A stretch of 24,190 bases of DNA from CAIKLP01 sp039798705 (GTDB lineage: Bacteria > Bacteroidota > Bacteroidia > Sphingobacteriales > Sphingobacteriaceae), in assembly GCA_039798705.1 (NCBI GenBank), contig JBDKFN010000022.1, forward strand, positions 1 to 24,190, in the 5' to 3' direction. A model generated the notes under the pieces. It was not told the DNA's origin and did not search any database. It was given only the letters and a program-made list of their open reading frames with translations. The translations under genes were made by a program, and so were the position numbers. This document shows, in pieces, positions 6,155 through 14,291 of the stretch. The stretch's first letter is position 1, and the number at the start of each line of letters is the position of its first letter.

Positions 6155-7015
6155 ATGAAAAGTTTAAAAGTACTTGTAGCATTTTTGTTAATAGCTTCAT
6201 TTGCAAATGCACAAAAAGCAGTAAAATATTCAAAGTCTAAAACAACAGGCTTATCTTATGTAATGCATAAGTCAAATAAAGGGTCTAAATTAAAATTAGA
6301 TGATGTAGTTACTTTGCATATCAAATATGTAACTAGTAAAGATTCATTTGTTTTTGATAGCTGGAAAATGGGTAAACCAGTTCAGTTAAAAATTACAAAA
6401 GCAGCATTTAAAGGTGATTTAATGGATGGCTTGACTTTATTAACTGTTGGCGATAGTGCAAGTTTTTTAATTAATGCAGATTCATTATTTACAAAAACAT
6501 TTGCAGCACCTCGTCCTTCATTTATTGATTCAAGTAGTTTTTTAAACTTCACCGTTAAAATTATTAGTTCAACAACAGAAGCTGCGTTGAAAGCAGAAGA
6601 ATTAAAAGCAGAAAAAGATAACGCTATGAAAGAAAATGAAGTAATTGCAAAATACATTGCAGATCAAAAAATCACACCAAGTAAAACATCATCAGGTTTG
6701 ATGTATGTTGTTTCAGAACCGGGTACAGGTGAACAAGCAGTAGCTGGTAAAACGGTTAAAGTTCATTATACCGGTCGTTTATTAGATGGAACTAAATTTG
6801 ATTCATCTTTGGATAGAAACGACCCAATTGAATTTAAATTAGGACAAGGTATGGTTATCAAAGGTTGGGACGAAGGAATTGCCTTATTAAAAGTTGGCGG
6901 TAAAGCATTGTTAATTATCCCATCAAATTTAGCTTATGGTTCAAGAGGAGCAGGAGGAGTTATTCCACCATTTGCACCACTAACATTTGAAGTGGAATTA
7001 GTTTCAGTTCAATAA
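6155..7015 (+). CDS. secreted FKBP-type peptidyl-prolyl isomerase, two FKBP domains
   Basis: This 286-residue protein is a tandem paralogue of the preceding gene, with the same degenerate N-terminal FKBP domain, charged linker and catalytic C-terminal FKBP domain. It carries a cleavable signal peptide (about 1-19, ending FANA|Q) instead of a lipobox, so it should be a soluble periplasmic or envelope folding catalyst. The C-terminal domain has Tyr205, Phe215-Asp216, Trp238 in VIKGWDEG and Tyr261 in LAYGSRGAGGVIPP, close to classical FKBP12-like sites. The N-terminal domain (about 50-136) shares FKGDLM.GLTLL and SFLINADSLF with its neighbour and lacks the catalytic Trp and Tyr. It is followed by a strong terminator. 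The substrates are unknown. Confidence 0.92.
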   Translation: MKSLKVLVAFLLIASFANAQKAVKYSKSKTTGLSYVMHKSNKGSKLKLDDVVTLHIKYVTSKDSFVFDSWKMGKPVQLKITKAAFKGDLMDGLTLLTVGDSASFLINADSLFTKTFAAPRPSFIDSSSFLNFTVKIISSTTEAALKAEELKAEKDNAMKENEVIAKYIADQKITPSKTSSGLMYVVSEPGTGEQAVAGKTVKVHYTGRLLDGTKFDSSLDRNDPIEFKLGQGMVIKGWDEGIALLKVGGKALLIIPSNLAYGSRGAGGVIPPFAPLTFEVELVSVQ

Positions 7016-7029
7016 ATATTTAATTACAG

Positions 7030-7061
7030 AAAGGCCTAAGCATTTTGTTTAGGCCTTTTTT
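7030..7061 (+). terminator. intrinsic terminator after FKBP pair
   Basis: Ten-base arms AAAGGCCTAA (7030-7039) and TTAGGCCTTT (7049-7058) surround a nine-base loop, and a run of six T (7056-7061) ends the structure. It closes the transcript of the two FKBP genes and lies only 17 bases before the tatD ATG. Confidence 0.8.
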
Positions 7062-7078
7062 GTTTCATCACATTCTTA

Positions 7079-7843
7079 ATGTTAGTCGACACCCACACCC
7101 ATATTTACCTTCCAGAGCTTTCGTCAACTATTGATGAAATAATTGTGCGTGCCAATGAAAATGGTATTCAACAATTTTTTCTACCAAACATAGATGAGGA
7201 ATCAATTGATGCAGTTTTTGCATTAGCTACCAAATATCCCACACAATGTTTTCCGATGATGGGTTTGCATCCTTGTTCTGTTGACGCCAATTACGAACAA
7301 AAGTTTGCAGTTATTAAACAAGCCGCATTATCAAATAAGATATATGCAATAGGCGAAATTGGGATGGATTTATATTGGGACAAAACTTTTGAACAACAGC
7401 AGAAAGTGATTTTTGTCGAGCAAATAAAATTAGCAAAGTCGATGTCACTACCTATTGTAATCCACTGTCGTAAGGCATTTGACGAAACCTTAGCGATTTT
7501 AAAAGCGGAGCAATCAACAGAATTAAGAGGGATTTTTCATTGTTTTTCTGGCACACTTGCGCAAGCAAAAAAAATAATTGAAATGGGTTTTTATTTAGGC
7601 ATCGGTGGTGTCTTGACCTATAAAAATGCGGGCTTAGCCGAAGTGGTAAAAGAAATTGATTTAGCACATTTAGTGCTAGAAACCGATTCGCCTTATTTGA
7701 GTCCTGTTCCTTTTAGGGGCAAGCCAAATGAAAGTTCCTACATGATTCATGTTGCTGAAAAACTTGCTGAAATAAAATCTTGTACATTAGCGGAAGTAGC
7801 AGCGGAAACCACTGCAAATTCAAAAAATATTTTTGGTATTTAG
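7079..7843 (+). CDS. tatD: TatD family metal-dependent deoxyribonuclease
   Basis: TatD-family proteins are TIM-barrel metal-dependent hydrolases with 3'-5' exonuclease activity on DNA and RNA. The 254-residue length is typical. The metal-site residues are visible in order: DTHTH (His6, His8), GEIGMDLYWD (metal-bridging Glu), IVIHCRKAFDE (His), IFHCFSG (His) and LETDSPYL (Asp). ATG 7079 begins MLVDTHTH, which is the usual family start. The gene begins just after the terminator of the FKBP genes, so it needs its own promoter or readthrough; I could not identify a good promoter. The asparaginase gene follows 11 bases after the stop, suggesting an operon. Confidence 0.93.
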   Translation: MLVDTHTHIYLPELSSTIDEIIVRANENGIQQFFLPNIDEESIDAVFALATKYPTQCFPMMGLHPCSVDANYEQKFAVIKQAALSNKIYAIGEIGMDLYWDKTFEQQQKVIFVEQIKLAKSMSLPIVIHCRKAFDETLAILKAEQSTELRGIFHCFSGTLAQAKKIIEMGFYLGIGGVLTYKNAGLAEVVKEIDLAHLVLETDSPYLSPVPFRGKPNESSYMIHVAEKLAEIKSCTLAEVAAETTANSKNIFGI

Positions 7844-7854
7844 AAAGTAATAAA

Positions 7855-8874
7855 ATGCAAAAACTATTAGTGATTTATACAGGTGGTACCATAGGAATGG
7901 TACAAGACCAAAAAGGAATGTTAGTTCCTTTTGATTTTAATAATATCACAGAAAATGTTCCAGAATTAACACGTCTCAATTATAAACTAGAGGTCATTTC
8001 TTTCAATCCAATTTTAGATTCGTCTAACATTAACATGAATAGTTGGATTCAAATGGTGAATATAATTGAAGAAAATTACCACCAATATGATGGATTTGTA
8101 ATTTTACACGGTTCAGATACGATGGCTTATACAGCATCTGCATTGAGTTTCATGTTGGAAAACCTATCCAAACCAGTCATTCTAACAGGCTCGCAATTGC
8201 CTATTGGTGAAATAAGAACTGACGCCAAAGAGAACTTGATTACAGCATTAGAAATTGCAGCGGCTAAAGATGAAAACGGACAATCAATTGTCAACGAAGT
8301 TTGTATTTATTTCGACTATCAATTATTTAGAGGAAACCGTGCAAAAAAAGTGGAAGCAAATAAATTTGAAGCTTTCCGATCGCCCAATTTCCCTGTTTTA
8401 GCAGAAGCTGGTGTGCACATTAATTTTAATTCAGAAGTTTTACTACCACGTTCAGAATCTGCATTCATTGCACACAAACATTTACAAAACCCAATTTCAT
8501 TATTAAAAATATTTCCAGGAATATCGCCTGCATACGTGAATGCTGTAATACATGCTGAAGGTGTTAAAGCAATAATATTAGAAGGTTTTGGTGCTGGTAA
8601 TACCTGCACCGATTCTTGGTTTGTAGATTGCTTACAAGCTGCGGTTTCAAAAGGTATTTTAATTTTAGAAATCACACAATGTATTGGCGGGAATGTTGAA
8701 ATTGGACGATATGAAACGAGTAAACATTTAGCCAAAATGGGAGTGGTAGGCGGATTAGACCTTACCTTTGAAGCTGCAATAACAAAGCTGATGTTTTTAT
8801 TCGGTCAAGATTTAACAATAGCTGAAATAGCAAATCAATTGACGCAGAACCTAAGGGGTGAAATAACAGCCTAG
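7855..8874 (+). CDS. ansA: type I L-asparaginase (cytoplasmic)
   Basis: This enzyme hydrolyses L-asparagine to aspartate and ammonia. The 339-residue protein has no signal peptide and closely follows the cytoplasmic E. coli AnsA pattern. The first catalytic threonine is in YTGGTIGM (about 8-15). The second motif is LHGSDTMAYTASALSFMLEN, where Ser stands in place of the usual Thr next to the catalytic Asp, a conservative change. LTGSQLPIGEIRTDAKENL and the C-terminal NLRGEIT complete the match. The frame is open upstream to a TTG at 7780 inside tatD, but that extension has no family counterpart, and ATG 7855 gives the standard MQKLLVIYTGGTIG start. The stop codon lies in one arm of a hairpin. 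Confidence 0.95.
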   Translation: MQKLLVIYTGGTIGMVQDQKGMLVPFDFNNITENVPELTRLNYKLEVISFNPILDSSNINMNSWIQMVNIIEENYHQYDGFVILHGSDTMAYTASALSFMLENLSKPVILTGSQLPIGEIRTDAKENLITALEIAAAKDENGQSIVNEVCIYFDYQLFRGNRAKKVEANKFEAFRSPNFPVLAEAGVHINFNSEVLLPRSESAFIAHKHLQNPISLLKIFPGISPAYVNAVIHAEGVKAIILEGFGAGNTCTDSWFVDCLQAAVSKGILILEITQCIGGNVEIGRYETSKHLAKMGVVGGLDLTFEAAITKLMFLFGQDLTIAEIANQLTQNLRGEITA

Positions 8875-8890
8875 CAAAAATACTAGGCTG
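8867..8890. terminator. hairpin between ansA and ilvE, possible terminator
   Basis: Eight-base arms CAGCCTAG (8867-8874) and CTAGGCTG (8883-8890) surround an eight-base loop. The ansA stop codon is inside the first arm. Neither strand has a strong U-tract after the stem, so termination activity is uncertain, but it sits exactly between two convergent genes. Confidence 0.45.
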
Positions 8891-8898
8891 ATTTAATA

Positions 8899-9960
8899 TT
8901 ATGATACAATCGTATTCCAGCTAAATTTATCAGCTTCTACTCCTGTGCGAATATGCATTAATTTCTTTTTTGCACGCATCATAAATGAATGTTCGTCTGC
9001 TACAGGTAAAATATAATTATGCCCGTTGATACTGATTGATTCAATCGGAGCAACTACTGCAGCCGTACCAGTTCCAAAAGCTTCTGAAACATGATTCGCT
9101 TTCAACGCTTTTTCTAAATCATCTACACTGATTTTTTTAATTTCTACAGGCATATCCATTTCATTAGTAATAGATAATAATGAATCTCTTGTTATGCCAT
9201 CTAAAATAGAGTCAGAGGTACTAGGAGTGATTAATTGACCATTGATGATAAACATTACGTTCATTGTACCAGATTCTTCGATGTATTTATTTTCACGACC
9301 ATCGGTCCATAAAATTTGATCGAAGCCTTCTTCTTTTGCTAATTTAGTAGGAAAGAAAGAGGCACCATAATTTCCAGCACATTTAGCAAAGCCAGTGCCA
9401 CCACGCGTTGCACGTGCAAAATGTGTTTCTACTTTTATTTTCAAAGGGGAACCATAATAGGGTCCAACTGGTCCACCAAAAATCACAAACATGTATTCTT
9501 CGGCAATCTTTACGCCAAAACGCGCTTCCGATGCAAATACAAATGGTCTGATATATAATGAATGACCTTCGCCATCTGGTACCCAATTTTGATCTGTTTT
9601 TACAAATGCTAATAAAGCGGCATGAAATAAATCAGCAGGAATGGTAGGCATACACATTCTGTCTAAAGATTTATTCAATCTTTCTAAGTGTTTCTCAATT
9701 CTAAATATTGAAACAGTGCCATCTTGCATTTTGAAAGCTTTCATTCCTTCGAATACACTTTGGCCATAATGCAAAGCCAAAATTGCAGGGTTAAGTGAAA
9801 GGTTTTGGTAAGGAACAACTTTAGGGTTAATCCATTTCCCTGCTTCGTAATTTGCAACAAACATGTGGTCAGAAATAACCGCTCCAAACTCTCCTCTTTC
9901 AACTAAATCTTTACTCCAGTGTGGATTTTTTGTTTGTTCTATACTTATTTGGTAGTTCAT
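8899..9960 (-). CDS. ilvE: branched-chain amino acid aminotransferase
   Basis: IlvE is a fold-type IV PLP enzyme that interconverts Leu, Ile and Val with their 2-oxo acids using 2-oxoglutarate/glutamate. The 353-residue length fits the longer BCAT type. The sequence shows LHYGQSVFEGMKAF (about 63-76), RMCMPTIP, YIRPFVFASE, and the PLP lysine Lys193 in GFAKCAGNYG. IEESGTMNVMF, ITRDSLL and AFGTGTAAVVAPI follow in the usual order. ATG 9960 gives a normal N-terminus. CAATTTTG (9984-9991), 23 bases upstream, is a one-mismatch -7 candidate. It is convergent with ansA and divergent from the polyprenyl synthase gene. No isoleucine/valine biosynthesis genes are adjacent, so the gene stands alone here. 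Confidence 0.95.
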   Translation of the reverse strand: MNYQISIEQTKNPHWSKDLVERGEFGAVISDHMFVANYEAGKWINPKVVPYQNLSLNPAILALHYGQSVFEGMKAFKMQDGTVSIFRIEKHLERLNKSLDRMCMPTIPADLFHAALLAFVKTDQNWVPDGEGHSLYIRPFVFASEARFGVKIAEEYMFVIFGGPVGPYYGSPLKIKVETHFARATRGGTGFAKCAGNYGASFFPTKLAKEEGFDQILWTDGRENKYIEESGTMNVMFIINGQLITPSTSDSILDGITRDSLLSITNEMDMPVEIKKISVDDLEKALKANHVSEAFGTGTAAVVAPIESISINGHNYILPVADEHSFMMRAKKKLMHIRTGVEADKFSWNTIVS

Positions 9961-10112
9961 ATTGATTCAATGTTTTTCAAGCACAAAATTGCATAAATAA
10001 TGCTAAAATGGCTAATTTATTTAATAAGCTATTTTCTTGAATATCAATTAGATAATAATTAGATGTTAGTCTGTTTCAAATATGGCTGAAAAATTGCAAA
10101 CAATAACTTAAT

Positions 10113-11102
10113 TTGCAGTATAATTTTAAGGCATTGAAACTTTCTGAAATACGTATTCCCATTGCAACAGAATTAACTGAATTCGAAAAGAGTTTTCAGT
10201 CCTCGATGCAAAGTTCTGTTCCGCTGTTAGATAAAGTAACACAATATATTTATAAACGAAAAGGGAAGCAAATGCGACCCATGTTTGTGTTTTTTACTGC
10301 GCAATTATGCGGAGGTATTACGGAAGCAACGCACAGGGGAGCCGCATTGGTTGAGTTGCTGCATACCGCAACTTTAGTGCACGATGATGTAGTAGATGAT
10401 GCTTACCAAAGAAGGGGATTTCTTTCTATCAATGCTGTTTGGAAAAATAAAATTGCAGTATTGGTCGGAGATTTTTTATTAGCCAAGGGGTTGCTATTGT
10501 CTTTAAATAATAACGATTTTGAATTATTGAAAATTGTTTCGAATGCAGTGCAACAAATGAGCGAAGGGGAATTATTGCAAATAGAAAAGGCGAGAAGATT
10601 AGATATACAGGAAGAAGTTTATTATGAAATCATTAGACAAAAAACGGCTTCGTTAATCGCATCTTGTTGCGCTTGTGGTGCAGCTTCTACAGGGGTTAGT
10701 CAAGATGTAGTAAATCAAATGCATTTGTTCGGAGAGTATATTGGCATGGCTTTTCAAATAAAAGATGATCTGATGGATTTTGGTTACGATGACATCGGTA
10801 AGCCAAAAGGAATTGACATCAAAGAAAAGAAATTAACATTACCATTGATATTTGCGCTGCAACAAGTTAGCAGTTCGGAAAAAAATAAAATGATAAAATT
10901 AGTTAAGAATCATAATGAAGAGCAACAAACACTTCATACGATTTTAAATTTTATTCATAGTCAAGGTGGAATGAAATATGCAGAACAAAAAATGTTAGCG
11001 TTCAAACAAAAAGCACTAGATATTTTAACACAGTTTCCAGATTCTACAGCCAAAGCATCTCTTATTCATTTAGTCGATTTCACCATTAATAGGAGAAAAT
11101 AA
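10113..11102 (+). CDS. long-chain polyprenyl diphosphate synthase
   Basis: This trans-isoprenyl diphosphate synthase extends an allylic diphosphate with IPP units, most likely to make the menaquinone side chain. Both Mg-binding Asp-rich motifs are present: HDDVVDD (91-96) and KDDLMD (Asp218, Asp219, Asp222). RKGKQMRP (about 49-56) binds diphosphate, and GKPKGIDIKEKKLTLP completes the signature. Small residues at positions 4 and 5 before the first motif favour a long product. The start is unresolved: the frame has no ATG before Met32, which lies inside the conserved region. TTG 10113 (used here, 329 residues) and TTG 10134 (322 residues) are the candidates. The second gives MKLSEIRIPI, closest to family N-termini. 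The stop overlaps the TerC start by one base. Confidence 0.9.
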   Translation: MQYNFKALKLSEIRIPIATELTEFEKSFQSSMQSSVPLLDKVTQYIYKRKGKQMRPMFVFFTAQLCGGITEATHRGAALVELLHTATLVHDDVVDDAYQRRGFLSINAVWKNKIAVLVGDFLLAKGLLLSLNNNDFELLKIVSNAVQQMSEGELLQIEKARRLDIQEEVYYEIIRQKTASLIASCCACGAASTGVSQDVVNQMHLFGEYIGMAFQIKDDLMDFGYDDIGKPKGIDIKEKKLTLPLIFALQQVSSSEKNKMIKLVKNHNEEQQTLHTILNFIHSQGGMKYAEQKMLAFKQKALDILTQFPDSTAKASLIHLVDFTINRRK

Positions 11103-12154
11103 TGTTCACAACAGAATTATTCTTTTTTGCAGGCTTTGCTTTATTTGTGGTTTCGATGTTAGCCATTGACTTAGGGGTTTTCAATAAGAAAAACCATGTT
11201 ATTGGCGTCAAAGAGGCGGCTGTCATGAGTTTCATCTGGTTGAGTTTTGCTGTATTTTTCTATGTTTTACTTTTATATAGGGGAAATTGGATTCACGGCT
11301 TAAATGACATAAACGCATTGCAAGGAGTAATAAAAGAATATCAGCAAAACTTTCAAGTTCTTCCCGATAACTTTACCCAAAGTTTAGCAAATTACAATCA
11401 GAATTTAGCGTTAGAATTTATCAGTGGTTATTTAGTAGAATACGCACTTTCGGTAGATAATATTTTTGTAATTATATTATTACTAACCGCTTTCAATGTT
11501 GCAGAAAAATATTATCATCGGGTTTTGTTCTGGGGTATACTTGGTGCAATTCTGATGCGTTTTTTATTCATTTTTTTAGGGGCTACGCTAATTAAAGAGT
11601 TTGAATGGATTTTGTATTTGTTTGGTATATTTTTATTGTATACTGGGCTTAGCTTATTTTTTAAAGGCGATGAAGAAGAAAAAATTGACACAGAAAACCA
11701 TCCTGCAGTAAAGTTTGCCGCTAAAATTTTTAGGGTATTCCCTAGGTATGTTGGGAGTAAATTCTTTGTTAGGAAAAACAAACAATGGCTTATCACGCCA
11801 TTATTTATTGTGTTAATTGTAATCGAATTTTCAGATTTAATTTTTGCAGTTGATTCAATACCTGCTATATTTTCAATTACCAAAGATCCTTACATTGTTT
11901 TCTTTTCGAATATTTTTGCTATTCTCGGCTTACGATCTATGTTTTTTTTGTTGGTCAATGTTATACATCGCTTTCATTATTTAAAAACAGGATTGGCAAT
12001 ATTGTTGACATTTATTGGGGTAAAGATGTTAGCAGCTCATTGGCTAAAACTCATTGGGTTTAACACTTTTCATTCACTGATATTTATTATAACTGTTTTA
12101 GTAGCAAGTGTTTTATTTTCTTATTTTTTTCCAAAAACTAACGAGACAAACTAA
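11102..12154 (+). CDS. TerC/Alx family integral membrane protein
   Basis: This 350-residue protein has about nine hydrophobic segments, at roughly 3-22, 38-60, 112-133, 140-161, 166-187, 229-250, 265-285, 293-313 and 322-345. The two family motifs with acidic residues inside the membrane are clear: GYLVEYALSVDNIFV and IEFSDLIFAVDSIPAIF. TerC/Alx proteins are linked to metal handling, including Mn export by E. coli Alx, and to pairing with secreted metalloproteins. The ion moved here is not known. A hydrophilic stretch of about 35-40 residues between the second and third segments (about 62-104) seems longer than in Alx. The ATG overlaps the stop of the polyprenyl synthase gene by one base (TAATG), so translation is probably coupled. 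The next gene starts one base after its stop. Confidence 0.9.
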   Translation: MFTTELFFFAGFALFVVSMLAIDLGVFNKKNHVIGVKEAAVMSFIWLSFAVFFYVLLLYRGNWIHGLNDINALQGVIKEYQQNFQVLPDNFTQSLANYNQNLALEFISGYLVEYALSVDNIFVIILLLTAFNVAEKYYHRVLFWGILGAILMRFLFIFLGATLIKEFEWILYLFGIFLLYTGLSLFFKGDEEEKIDTENHPAVKFAAKIFRVFPRYVGSKFFVRKNKQWLITPLFIVLIVIEFSDLIFAVDSIPAIFSITKDPYIVFFSNIFAILGLRSMFFLLVNVIHRFHYLKTGLAILLTFIGVKMLAAHWLKLIGFNTFHSLIFIITVLVASVLFSYFFPKTNETN

Positions 12155-12155
12155 T

Positions 12156-12785
12156 ATGAAATCGAATAAATTATGGGCGACATTCGTTTTGTTGCTTTGT
12201 TTTTTTGAGCAATCTTTTGCACAAGAGCAAGTTTCTGCTCAGTCAAATAATAAGCCTAAAAGAGTTTTTGAAGATTATTATATCGGTGCATATCGTTTTA
12301 AAAGTAGAAATAATTGGGTGTTGTTTGGATTTGGCCCAAATGTTAAGCCTTCATTGCCAAATTTTACAAATGCCAACATGGAATTAAGTTTCAATTATTA
12401 TGACCACTTAGACCGTTTGTGGCAGTTGAGTTACCAAGCGAGCACGCTTAACTACTTGGCATTTGGCGGGGCTACGGTTTATTTAAACGCTTTTAATGTA
12501 GGTAGGGGAAAGGTAATCGAAAAACAATATTATAAAATCGCGGCCTTTGCGGGGCCTAGTTTAGTTTATACAAATTATTACCCATTCGATTCAACTAAAA
12601 CAATCAATCAAGACAAATCTTTTGGTTTAGGGATACAAGGGCAAATACAATTTATAATTAAGCCTGTTTATGATTTTGGAATTAGCATTAGTCCATTTGT
12701 GAACATCAATACAGTTCAGTCAGTGGCAGGTATAACCTTGTCTATTTATGGTTCGAATGCGATGGAGCGAAAAATTAATTATTAA
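12156..12785 (+). CDS. uncharacterised secreted protein, possible outer-membrane beta-barrel
   Basis: I do not recognise the family. The 209-residue protein has a clear signal peptide (MKSNKLWATFVLLLCFFEQSFA, cleavage after about residue 22). The mature part is rich in aromatic and Gly residues in alternating beta-strand-like stretches, such as NWVLFGFGPNV, MELSFNYYDHL, RLWQLSYQAST, YLAFGGATVYLNAFNVG and YDFGISISPFVNIN. This pattern fits a small outer-membrane barrel, but no family motif confirms it. The start ATG 12156 lies one base after the TerC stop; the frame is open further upstream inside terC, but that extension would destroy the signal peptide position. The 3' end overlaps the convergent GH3-like gene by 11 bases. 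It is probably cotranscribed with terC. Confidence 0.75.
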   Translation: MKSNKLWATFVLLLCFFEQSFAQEQVSAQSNNKPKRVFEDYYIGAYRFKSRNNWVLFGFGPNVKPSLPNFTNANMELSFNYYDHLDRLWQLSYQASTLNYLAFGGATVYLNAFNVGRGKVIEKQYYKIAAFAGPSLVYTNYYPFDSTKTINQDKSFGLGIQGQIQFIIKPVYDFGISISPFVNINTVQSVAGITLSIYGSNAMERKINY

Positions 12786-14289
12786 GCATTTTCAAAATTT
12801 CGTCTATATAAATTCTATTATTGGCAAGGCGCGGTACTTTATGTTGACCGCCTAATTTGCCTCTGTTTTTCATCCAGTTATAAAAGGTGTCTTTTTGAGC
12901 AATATGAATAATAGGTTTCATGAGTGCCATGTCACCTTTTCTCTTGGCTTCGTAATCAGAATTGATTTTTTTCAATGCATTATCTAAGCTATCTGTAAAT
13001 AAATTTAAATTGGCAGGTTCTTTCTCAAATTCAATAATCCATTCGTGACCACCGGCATTTTTATCTCCAAAATAGATTGGTCCAGCGGTATAGTCTTTAA
13101 TCGCTGCATCACAGGTGTTGCAAGCACTTACCAAAGCCTTTTCGGCATTGTCAATTATTAGTTCTTCTCCAAATGCATTGATAAAATGTTTAGTCCTGCC
13201 AGTAATTAAAATGCGATATGGATTTAAACTAGTGAATTGAATGGTATCACCAACTACATACCTCCATAAACCGCCGTTGGTAGAAATTACAATGGCATAA
13301 TTTTTATACAAACTAACTTCGGATAAGGTCAACGTTTTAGGATTTTCTTCCTCTAAATTTTCAATCGGAATAAATTCATAGTAAATGCCATAGTCTAACA
13401 TCAATAACATTTCACTGCTATTGGTTTGGTCCTGTATGCCAAAGAAACCTTCTGAAGCATTGTAGGTTTCTAAGTAATACATTTCAGATGATGGAATTAA
13501 TTTCTCGAATTGTGCACGATAGGGTGCAAAATTTACCGCACCGTGAAAATACAATTCAAGGTTTGGCCATACTTCGAGTAAATTATTTTTACCTGTAATT
13601 TCTAGAATCCTTTTGGCTAACAAAACGGTCCAGGTTGGAACTCCAGAAATGTTGGTCACATTTACGTCGATAGTTGCATTGGCGATGGTTTCCAATTTTT
13701 CTTCCCAATGTTCCATTAATGCAATGGCACTATTTGGTGTGGTATGAAATTCGGCCCAAATCGGTAAATTTTTGATCAAAACAGCTGAAAGGTCGCCGTA
13801 AGAGATTTCGTCGTTTATAGGGCTTATTTGGTTGCTTCCGCCTACTATTAAACACTTTCCTGTAAATATTTTTGATTCTGGTCTGTTGTTACAATAAATA
13901 CTGAGCAAATCTTTTCCGCCTTTGTAGTGGCATTCTTCTAAAGATTCATTACTAACGGGAATGAATTTACTTTTATCGCTAGTGGTACCAGAAGATTTGG
14001 CAAACCATTTTATATCAGAAAACCATAAAATGTTTTCTTCGCCCTGAAGCATTCTTTCGATATAGGGCTTCAGTGTATCGTAATTTTGTAAGGGTACTCT
14101 GCTAACAAAATCTTCCCTACTTTCAATCGATTTATAATCGTATTTTTTTCCCCATTCGGTGTTTCTTGCACTGTTAATTAAATTAAACAACCATTCTTCT
14201 TGCACTTCATTTGGATACTTCATGAAGAATTCAATTTGATGAATTCTTTTTTTCATAATCCAAGAAAGAATGGAGTTTACAACAGTCAT
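12775..14289 (-). CDS. GH3-family acyl-adenylate-forming protein
   Basis: This 504-residue protein belongs to the GH3 family, best known from plant enzymes that adenylate jasmonate or auxin and join them to amino acids. The adenylation motifs are visible: the phosphate-binding loop KSSGTTSDKSKFIPVS (98-113), the nucleotide/acyl-site segment YLETYNASEGFFGIQ, WRYVVGDTIQF, and the hinge region ITGRTKHFINAFGEELI. The C-terminal part ends with KLGGQHKVPRL. Bacterial GH3 proteins are common in Bacteroidota and are often annotated as auxin-responsive promoter proteins, a misleading name. The substrate is unknown. The gene starts two bases after the lptB stop, in an operon with recJ and lptB, so a role tied to envelope or lipid metabolism is an inference from context only. 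Confidence 0.9.
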   Translation of the reverse strand: MTVVNSILSWIMKKRIHQIEFFMKYPNEVQEEWLFNLINSARNTEWGKKYDYKSIESREDFVSRVPLQNYDTLKPYIERMLQGEENILWFSDIKWFAKSSGTTSDKSKFIPVSNESLEECHYKGGKDLLSIYCNNRPESKIFTGKCLIVGGSNQISPINDEISYGDLSAVLIKNLPIWAEFHTTPNSAIALMEHWEEKLETIANATIDVNVTNISGVPTWTVLLAKRILEITGKNNLLEVWPNLELYFHGAVNFAPYRAQFEKLIPSSEMYYLETYNASEGFFGIQDQTNSSEMLLMLDYGIYYEFIPIENLEEENPKTLTLSEVSLYKNYAIVISTNGGLWRYVVGDTIQFTSLNPYRILITGRTKHFINAFGEELIIDNAEKALVSACNTCDAAIKDYTAGPIYFGDKNAGGHEWIIEFEKEPANLNLFTDSLDNALKKINSDYEAKRKGDMALMKPIIHIAQKDTFYNWMKNRGKLGGQHKVPRLANNRIYIDEILKMLNN

Positions 14290-14291
14290 TG

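Noticed and set aside
5280..7015. Frameshift or split in the FKBP genes
   Set aside because: Both frames are complete, with separate signal peptides and full catalytic domains, so they are two genes rather than a broken one.
7780..7854. Upstream extension of the asparaginase from TTG 7780
   Set aside because: It overlaps the end of tatD and adds residues with no counterpart before the standard MQKLLVIYTGGTIG start.
10000..10062. 20-codon plus-strand frame in the ilvE/prenyl synthase gap
   Set aside because: It is very short, with no signal peptide, no promoter at the right distance and no recognisable sequence; the 152-base gap is better read as a divergent promoter region.
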